Assembly (NCBI GenBank): GCA_900318645.1
Contig: ONLH01000001.1
Coordinates: forward strand, 1 to 64,000
Source: an uncultured Prevotellaceae bacterium
GTDB lineage: Bacteria; Bacteroidota; Bacteroidia; Bacteroidales; Muribaculaceae
Length of the DNA: 64,000 nt
Direction of reading: 5' to 3'
Shown: positions 58,649 to 64,000 of the stretch, piece after piece
Layout of the letters: every line of letters starts with the position of its first letter
Numbering within the stretch: the stretch's first letter is position 1
Position numbers and translations under genes: made by a program
Notes under the pieces: model-generated
Told to the model about the DNA's origin: nothing
What the model saw: only the letters and a program-made list of their open reading frames with translations
Database searches by the model: none

Positions 58649-60460
58649 ATGAAACCCTTGACAACACTGGCGCTGATGCTTCTTGGCACAGCACTGTGTG
58701 CCGCACACAATGTGAGCGGCACCGTTACCTGTGAAGGTCAAGGTGTTGCCGGAGTTGCTGTGAGTGACGGCTATGAGGTCGTTGTGACCGATGCCAATGG
58801 CTACTATGCGATGTCTAGTTCTAAGCTGAACGGTTATGTATTCTACACGCTGCCTGGTGGCTACGAGCCGCTACTTGCCGATGGTTTTAATCCCCAATTT
58901 TGGGCTCCGCTCGATTCACGCGATGTCACCGTTGATGAGACACATGATTTCACCCTGCGCCACGTGGACAACGACAAGCACACGGTCATCTTTGCCGCCG
59001 ACACCCATCTGGCTCGCCGTAACAGCGACCGCGCCTTCTTCAAGAAAGGACTAATCGCCAGCCTGAACAATGAGGTGGAGCGTGCCGGTAGCACCCCCAT
59101 CTACTCTGTCATTTTGGGTGATCTCACCTGGGACGTCTTCTGGACGCAGAACGACTACAACCTGGTTGACTTCATGGAGGACATGAAGCACTTCAAATAT
59201 CCCATGGCACTGTGGCCCGTCATCGGCAATCATGACCATGACCCCAGCATACCTGCCGGTGCGGATACCGACTTTACTGCCGCCGACCCATGGCGCCGCT
59301 TCGTTTGCCCCAACTATTACAGTTTCAATCTGGGCCAGGTGCACTATGTGGTGCTCGACGATATCTACTACTTAAACATCGACTATGGTGACGAGACCTA
59401 CAGCGAGGGCGTTGTCGGCAGCCGCAACTACCGTGGCAACATCACTAACGATCAGATGCAGTGGCTACGCAAAGACTTGGCGATGGTGGACTACAGCACG
59501 CCAGTGGTCGTGTGCCTGCACATCCCCGCATGGAGCATCAACTCCAACTTCTCCTATAGTCCGCGCCTTGACAACACTGGCACGCTCTGCTCCTTGCTCA
59601 ACAAGTACACGGAGGCCCATATCGTGAGCGGCCACAACCACTGCAACTACACCGCACGCCCCACGGGTTATTCCCACGTGACTGAGCACAACATCGCCGC
59701 CACCTGCGGTTCCCTGTGGCAGAGCGCCATCTTCACGGGGCGCCACATCTGCCATGACGGCAGCCCCGCGGGATACATGCGATGGACCATCACGGGCGAT
59801 AACCTGCAATGGTATTTCAAGCCCATTCATGAGGGAGATCGCCAAATGCGCCTGTATGACATGAACACGGTGCGCGACTACTACCTCAACAGCGCCACCA
59901 TGCACAATATCCTGCATGATGACCCTTCAAGGGTGAACTTTGGCACCATTGGCAACAACGTGGTGATGGTGAATGTCTTCTCTTACGCACCAGGTTGGCA
60001 AGTCGCCATCTACGAAGGGGACAATCAGCTTCCCTGCGAGCGCGTCTATACCGAGGATCCATTCCACACCCTGGCCTATGATGTCGCTTGCTACAGCATT
60101 TACGGCAACTACAGCACCTACTACACAACCAGCCTCAACACCCACATGTTTAAGGCACAGGCCACCACCGGCACCCTACCTATCGTGGTGAGAGCGGTTG
60201 ACACCTTCGGCAACATCTATCTCCGGAGCATTACCCGGCCATACAGTTACAACATCGGTATGGAGGATTATGACAAATCCCTCATAGTGGGTGACGTGAA
60301 TGGTGACAGCGAAATCAACATCGCCGACGTGAATGCCCTCACCGACATCCTCATGGGGTCAGGCAGGCCCTCTTGTCTGATTATTGCCGACTGCAATGCC
60401 GATGATGAAATCAATATAGCTGATATTAATACAATCATAGATTTAATACTGGAATCATGA
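58649..60460 (+). CDS. Secreted calcineurin-like phosphoesterase with dockerin-like end
   Basis: A 603-residue exported enzyme (signal peptide ending near TALCAAH). An Ig/CNA-B-like N domain ([20 protein letters not shown], as in MetallophosN) is followed by a metallophosphoesterase core: FAADTHLA (D, H), VILGDLTWD (GD), VIGNHDHD (GNH), VVCLHIPAW (H) and IVSGHNHCN (GHxH). A C-terminal beta domain follows, then two dockerin-type repeats ([18 protein letters not shown] and [18 protein letters not shown]). Substrate unknown. The first of the two dockerin loops has S for G (NGDSE). The stop overlaps the start of trmD by 4 bp. Confidence 0.92.
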   Translation: MKPLTTLALMLLGTALCAAHNVSGTVTCEGQGVAGVAVSDGYEVVVTDANGYYAMSSSKLNGYVFYTLPGGYEPLLADGFNPQFWAPLDSRDVTVDETHDFTLRHVDNDKHTVIFAADTHLARRNSDRAFFKKGLIASLNNEVERAGSTPIYSVILGDLTWDVFWTQNDYNLVDFMEDMKHFKYPMALWPVIGNHDHDPSIPAGADTDFTAADPWRRFVCPNYYSFNLGQVHYVVLDDIYYLNIDYGDETYSEGVVGSRNYRGNITNDQMQWLRKDLAMVDYSTPVVVCLHIPAWSINSNFSYSPRLDNTGTLCSLLNKYTEAHIVSGHNHCNYTARPTGYSHVTEHNIAATCGSLWQSAIFTGRHICHDGSPAGYMRWTITGDNLQWYFKPIHEGDRQMRLYDMNTVRDYYLNSATMHNILHDDPSRVNFGTIGNNVVMVNVFSYAPGWQVAIYEGDNQLPCERVYTEDPFHTLAYDVACYSIYGNYSTYYTTSLNTHMFKAQATTGTLPIVVRAVDTFGNIYLRSITRPYSYNIGMEDYDKSLIVGDVNGDSEINIADVNALTDILMGSGRPSCLIIADCNADDEINIADINTIIDLILES

Positions 60461-61149
60461 GAATAGATATACTCACTGTCATGCCTGATGCACTCGAGTC
60501 ACCGCTGCACACCTCGATCCTGCAACGCGCCCAGGATAAAGGATTGGTCGAAATCCATGTCCACAACCTGCGCGAGTGGAGCCTGCGCAAGCACCGCAAG
60601 GTAGATGACTACCCCTTCGGTGGCGAGGCTGGTATGGTCATGCAGATCGAACCCGTGTGGCGCTGCATGGAGGAACTGAAGAGTCAGCGAGACTACGACG
60701 AAATCATCTTCACATCTCCCGACGGCGAGCAACTTGACCAACCCATGGCCAACGCCCTTTCACTCAAGGAGAATCTGATGATCCTATGCGGGCATTATAA
60801 GGGTGTGGACTACCGCATCCGCGAGCACTTGATTACCAAGGAAATCACCATCGGTGACTATGTGCTCACTGGAGGTGAACTCCCTGCTGCAGTCATCGCC
60901 GATGCCGTAGTGCGCCTGCTGCCTGGCGCCATCGGTGACGAGCAGAGTGCCCTAAGCGACTCCTTCCAGGACGGTTTGATTGAGGCACCCGTCTATACAC
61001 GTCCCGAGGTGTTTAATGGCTGGCATGTGCCTGAAATCCTGCTCAGTGGCCATGCCGCAAAAATCGCTGAGTGGAAGATGCAACAGTCGCTGGAACGCAC
61101 CCGTCGCCTGCGTCCTCATCTTCTTGATCCTGACAATAACGACAAGTAA
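60457..61149 (+). CDS. trmD: tRNA (guanine-N1-)-methyltransferase
   Basis: Methylates G37 of tRNAs with GNN-type codons, using SAM in a trefoil-knot fold. At 230 residues it has the family motifs [37 protein letters not shown] and the [11 protein letters not shown] loop. ATGA overlap with the preceding phosphoesterase gene implies coupled translation with an unrelated exported enzyme. Confidence 0.96.
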   Translation: MRIDILTVMPDALESPLHTSILQRAQDKGLVEIHVHNLREWSLRKHRKVDDYPFGGEAGMVMQIEPVWRCMEELKSQRDYDEIIFTSPDGEQLDQPMANALSLKENLMILCGHYKGVDYRIREHLITKEITIGDYVLTGGELPAAVIADAVVRLLPGAIGDEQSALSDSFQDGLIEAPVYTRPEVFNGWHVPEILLSGHAAKIAEWKMQQSLERTRRLRPHLLDPDNNDK

Positions 61150-61176
61150 CTTTAAACTATAAACATTCAACTAAAT

Positions 61177-61485
61177 ATGGCAATTTTCAATTTTCAACGC
61201 CCCAAGTGGATACCCCGATGGATCAACATTCCACTGCTCATTTTTGTTGTTTTTGTAGCTATCCTGCTGTTCGTCGGAGACAACAGTTTCATGCGTAGCA
61301 CCGAGTACCGTTCCCAAATCAACGAGCTCAAGAGCAAGATACAATCCCTTGAAGACTCGGCCAGTACCTATGAGGCCAAAGTCAACGAGCTCAACACCGA
61401 CAACGAGCAACTCGAGCACCTTGTGCGCGAGAAATACGGCATGAAGCGCATCAACGAGGAAGTTTACATCACTGATATACCCTGA
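61177..61485 (+). CDS. FtsB/DivIC-like septum formation protein
   Basis: 102 residues: a short cytoplasmic N-terminus, one membrane helix (about 18-36, INIPLLIFVVFVAILLF), a coiled coil (about 43-85) and the end VREKYGMKRINEEVYI, typical of Bacteroidetes DivIC/FtsB proteins that help assemble the divisome. It lies 27 bp after trmD. Confidence 0.9.
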   Translation: MAIFNFQRPKWIPRWINIPLLIFVVFVAILLFVGDNSFMRSTEYRSQINELKSKIQSLEDSASTYEAKVNELNTDNEQLEHLVREKYGMKRINEEVYITDIP

Positions 61486-61492
61486 CATCGCT

Positions 61493-61867
61493 ATGACACA
61501 AGACAATAGAATTAAACTATCCAATATTTTTGTCATTGTGGGTCTGCTCATGATGGCAGTCATTGCTGTAACACCGTTACTGGTCAACCACAACATCAAC
61601 ATAGAGATGATGAGGTGGATTTTCACTGCCGGAGCAGCCATCGTGCTGGTGGGGAGACTCTTGGGCTTCTACCGGGGATCGTCGTTCCGCATCAAGCACC
61701 TGCACGCCATCCTCATCTTCAGCGCACTCCTGTACTGCGCCAGTGCATCAATGATGTTCATCTTTCAGGGCACCAACAACTGGATAGCATTCCTGCTTGC
61801 CGGTCTGTTGGTCCAGATGTATGCTTCATGGGCTATCGAGCGTGAAGAAAAGAAAGCTGCAAAATAA
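61493..61867 (+). CDS. Four-helix membrane protein
   Basis: 124 residues with four predicted membrane helices (about 10-31, 40-56, 70-90 and 95-113) and a charged C-terminus (EREEKKAAK). It follows the DivIC-like gene by 7 bp, the usual neighbour in Bacteroidales; function unknown. Confidence 0.82.
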   Translation: MTQDNRIKLSNIFVIVGLLMMAVIAVTPLLVNHNINIEMMRWIFTAGAAIVLVGRLLGFYRGSSFRIKHLHAILIFSALLYCASASMMFIFQGTNNWIAFLLAGLLVQMYASWAIEREEKKAAK

Positions 61868-61982
61868 AATCATCATTTGCAAAATAATCTGAAATTTGCC
61901 AAGTATCAACAGATTAGTCTGCATAACAACTTAAAAAAGAATAAATTCTTTTGTTCTGTGCTCAACTTGCACAAATTTTGAC

Positions 61983-61990
61983 TAATTTTG
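61983..61990 (+). promoter_or_regulatory. -7 box of coaX
   Basis: TAATTTTG followed by CGGGTTA and the ATG of coaX; the start codon is 7 nt after the box. No good -33 element at 20 nt. Confidence 0.6.
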
Positions 61991-61997
61991 CGGGTTA

Positions 61998-62762
61998 ATG
62001 AAAGGAAATCTCACTATAGACAACGGTAACACCTCGGTCAAGGTGGCGTTCTTTATCGGCACCCAGGTCGTGGCTACCAACCGCTTCATCAGGCGTGACG
62101 CACGGCTGCTGGAACGCTTTATCAGCACCTACAAGCCCGACACCGCCATCGTTTGCAGCACAGCATCAAGTGCTGCCAGTCAACGTATCGAACAACTTGC
62201 CAATGAGCGCTGCCGGCGTGCGCTGCACCTCACCCACGAGACACAGTTACCCATCAGATTGGGCTATCGCACCCCCCAGACACTGGGACGTGACCGCATA
62301 GCCACCGCTGTCGGCGCATGGAGCATTGCACGGCGTTTAGACCAGCACTGTGACGTGCTCGTCATCGATGCCGGCACTGCCATCACCTATGACCTGGTGA
62401 CCTCCGACAGTTGCTTCGTCGGTGGCAACATCGCTCCAGGGCTGGCATTGCGTTTCAAGGCACTGCATGAGCACACTGGTCGTTTGCCGCTGATACAGCC
62501 CGAGGGAGACACGCCCATGGTGGGCTATGACACTGAAACGGCCATCCGCAGTGGCGTGATGCTGGGTCTGCTGGGTGAAGTGAGAAGCTACATTGCCGAC
62601 CTCAAGTTGTCCCACCCCAGCCTGATGGTGTTCATCACCGGTGGAGACGGCAAGTGGCTGCACTCAAAACTGGCCGACAAGAATATCATTTATAGCGAAC
62701 ACCTTGCGGCTGAAGGCCTCAACCGCATCCTATTATACAACCAAGCCAATGGAAATATATAA
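61998..62762 (+). CDS. coaX: Type III pantothenate kinase
   Basis: First step of coenzyme A synthesis. The 254-residue protein has the N-terminal phosphate loop LTIDNGNTSVKVA, GRDRIATAVGAW, IDAGTAITYDLV (catalytic Asp region) and GGNIAPGLALRFKALHEHTGRLP. Its last 14 bp overlap the next gene. The start follows a -7 box by only 7 nt. Confidence 0.95.
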   Translation: MKGNLTIDNGNTSVKVAFFIGTQVVATNRFIRRDARLLERFISTYKPDTAIVCSTASSAASQRIEQLANERCRRALHLTHETQLPIRLGYRTPQTLGRDRIATAVGAWSIARRLDQHCDVLVIDAGTAITYDLVTSDSCFVGGNIAPGLALRFKALHEHTGRLPLIQPEGDTPMVGYDTETAIRSGVMLGLLGEVRSYIADLKLSHPSLMVFITGGDGKWLHSKLADKNIIYSEHLAAEGLNRILLYNQANGNI

Positions 62763-63990
62763 GAAGATAATCACTCTTTTCCTGCTCACAGCACTGTGCT
62801 GGGGCGCAGCAGTGGCACAAAGTACCACCACGCCTTATTCCAAGATGGGTTACGGAATGCTCAGCGACAATGTTTCGAGCATACAACGCTCAATGGGTGG
62901 TGTGGGATATGCCATGAAGGGCGGGCGCATCGTCAACGTGATGAATCCAGCCTCCTATGCCAACGTGGACTCCCTCACTTTCCTATGGGACTTGGGCATC
63001 GACCTGACCAACCTCTGGAGTAAGGAGAACGATAACAAGGGTTACAACTTCGGTGGCGGACTGGATTATATCACGGGACACTTCAAAGTTGCCAAGGGAC
63101 TGGGTGCAGCCTTCGGTTTGCTGCCCTACTCCTCGGTGGGTTACTCCTATGGTGGTGACATCGATGGAGGCAGCGAGTCACGCAGTGGCAGCGGTGGCTT
63201 CAACCAGCTGTTTGTCGGCCTGGGCTATGAGCCGATCAAGAACCTCAGCGTGGGATTTAACTTCGCCTACCTCTTCGGTACAACCTCCAACACGACACTC
63301 ATCACGTCCACTTCGACCAGCTACTTCACCCGCAACATGAGAATCCGCGACTGGAATGCCCAAGTGGGTCTCCAGTACAGTCTGCCTATCTCCAAGGGGC
63401 GCGACCTGCTCACCGTGGGTGCAACTTTCCAGCCTAAGAAGTCCTTCCACGGCACATCATGGGGAACGATCTATGACAGCCAGGATTCCAAGGTTGATAC
63501 CGTCGGCTATAGCAATATGAACGGTAATTACGAGCAACCTATCAGCATCGGAGTAGGCATGAGTTATAACTGGAACCGACGACTCACTGTCGAGGCAGAC
63601 TATACCTTCCAGAAGTGGAGCAAAGCCAAGTATCTGCCTATCGGCGGCTTTGAGCCTCAAACGATGCAGTTCGACGACCGCTGGAAGGCTGCTATGGGTG
63701 TGCAATACACACCCAACCGTCGTGGCAGCTACGTGGGTGCCATGTCATTCCGCGCTGGTGTGTTCTATAACCACGACTACCTCAACTATAACGGTAACAA
63801 CATCCGTGACTACGGTGCCAGTATCGGACTCGGTCTTCCTGCTCCTAGTGGCAAGACCACGGTCAACCTGGGCTTCGAGTGGCGCCACCGCGAGAGCAGT
63901 CCCACTAAGCTCATTACCGAGAACTACTTCAACATCACGCTGGGCGTGAACTTCAACGAGCTGTGGTTCTGGAAGAGCCGCATCCGTTAA
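62749..63990 (+). CDS. Outer-membrane beta-barrel protein (FadL/OmpP1-like)
   Basis: 413 residues with a signal peptide ending near AAVAQ and then alternating, aromatic-edged strands consistent with a beta-barrel. TTTPYSKMGYGMLSD at the N-terminus, AMKGGRIVNVMNPASYANVD and the C-terminal strand ITLGVNFNELWF fit FadL/OmpP1-like transport proteins that sit beside coaX in many Bacteroidales. ATG 62749 gives a proper signal peptide; earlier in-frame codons lie within coaX. The stop is 10 bp from the window edge. Confidence 0.88.
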   Translation: MEIYKKIITLFLLTALCWGAAVAQSTTTPYSKMGYGMLSDNVSSIQRSMGGVGYAMKGGRIVNVMNPASYANVDSLTFLWDLGIDLTNLWSKENDNKGYNFGGGLDYITGHFKVAKGLGAAFGLLPYSSVGYSYGGDIDGGSESRSGSGGFNQLFVGLGYEPIKNLSVGFNFAYLFGTTSNTTLITSTSTSYFTRNMRIRDWNAQVGLQYSLPISKGRDLLTVGATFQPKKSFHGTSWGTIYDSQDSKVDTVGYSNMNGNYEQPISIGVGMSYNWNRRLTVEADYTFQKWSKAKYLPIGGFEPQTMQFDDRWKAAMGVQYTPNRRGSYVGAMSFRAGVFYNHDYLNYNGNNIRDYGASIGLGLPAPSGKTTVNLGFEWRHRESSPTKLITENYFNITLGVNFNELWFWKSRIR

Positions 63991-64000
63991 ACATGGGACG

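Overview
The window reads as chromosomal DNA of a Bacteroidales bacterium, with Muribaculaceae- or Prevotellaceae-like gut lineages the most plausible; the family is not resolved. The evidence is the many Bacteroidetes-type promoters (TTG or TTTG, about 20 nt, then TAnnTTTG), the near absence of Shine-Dalgarno sites, the type IX secretion genes porW and porX, surface proteins with C-terminal sorting tails or dockerin-like ends, and typical Bacteroidales housekeeping operons.

Layout. 1-890: repeat-rich spacer and a long untranslated leader. 891-14061: four large exported proteins, three of them related; the pair 891-7859 looks like a split and expanded version of the single gene 8266-11187. 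14062-14626: terminator, REP-like hairpin and a MITE. 14627-21299: rnhB, a polyprenyl diphosphate synthase gene, polA, tRNA-Pro(CGG), an AraC regulator, a second MITE and folK. 20838-26141 (minus): the rimP-nusA-infB-folK operon with a strong promoter and a possible attenuator. 26335-34152: a small membrane protein, then porW, porX, tsaE, birA and a LOG-family gene. 34520-40035: a TPR/LuxR membrane regulator divergent from a CotH lipoprotein gene, then a leucine-rich-repeat dockerin protein and a membrane protein; the CotH and LRR genes share a 120-bp upstream element. 40036-42221: repeats around a DUF4143 ATPase gene. 42222-45454: GntP permease, cobalamin adenosyltransferase, DUF2795 and a zinc-ribbon/FtsK-gamma membrane protein.

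44780-57536 is the most unusual part. A promoter at 48619 starts a run of genes for a vWA-like lipoprotein, a four-helix membrane protein, a tubulin-like GTPase-fold protein, a very large actin/Hsp70-like ATPase, a signal-peptide/TM protein and a zinc-ribbon TM protein. A LytS/LytTR-type two-component pair is transcribed divergently from it. A GYF-domain membrane protein and a second zinc-ribbon protein, with the same N-terminal cysteine spacing and an added FtsK-gamma winged helix, lie just upstream. I read this as one envelope-associated system built on tubulin-like and actin-like NTPases; its function is unknown to me.

57652-63990 carries small membrane proteins, a secreted calcineurin-like phosphoesterase with a dockerin-like end, trmD, a DivIC/FtsB-like protein, coaX and an outer-membrane beta-barrel gene.
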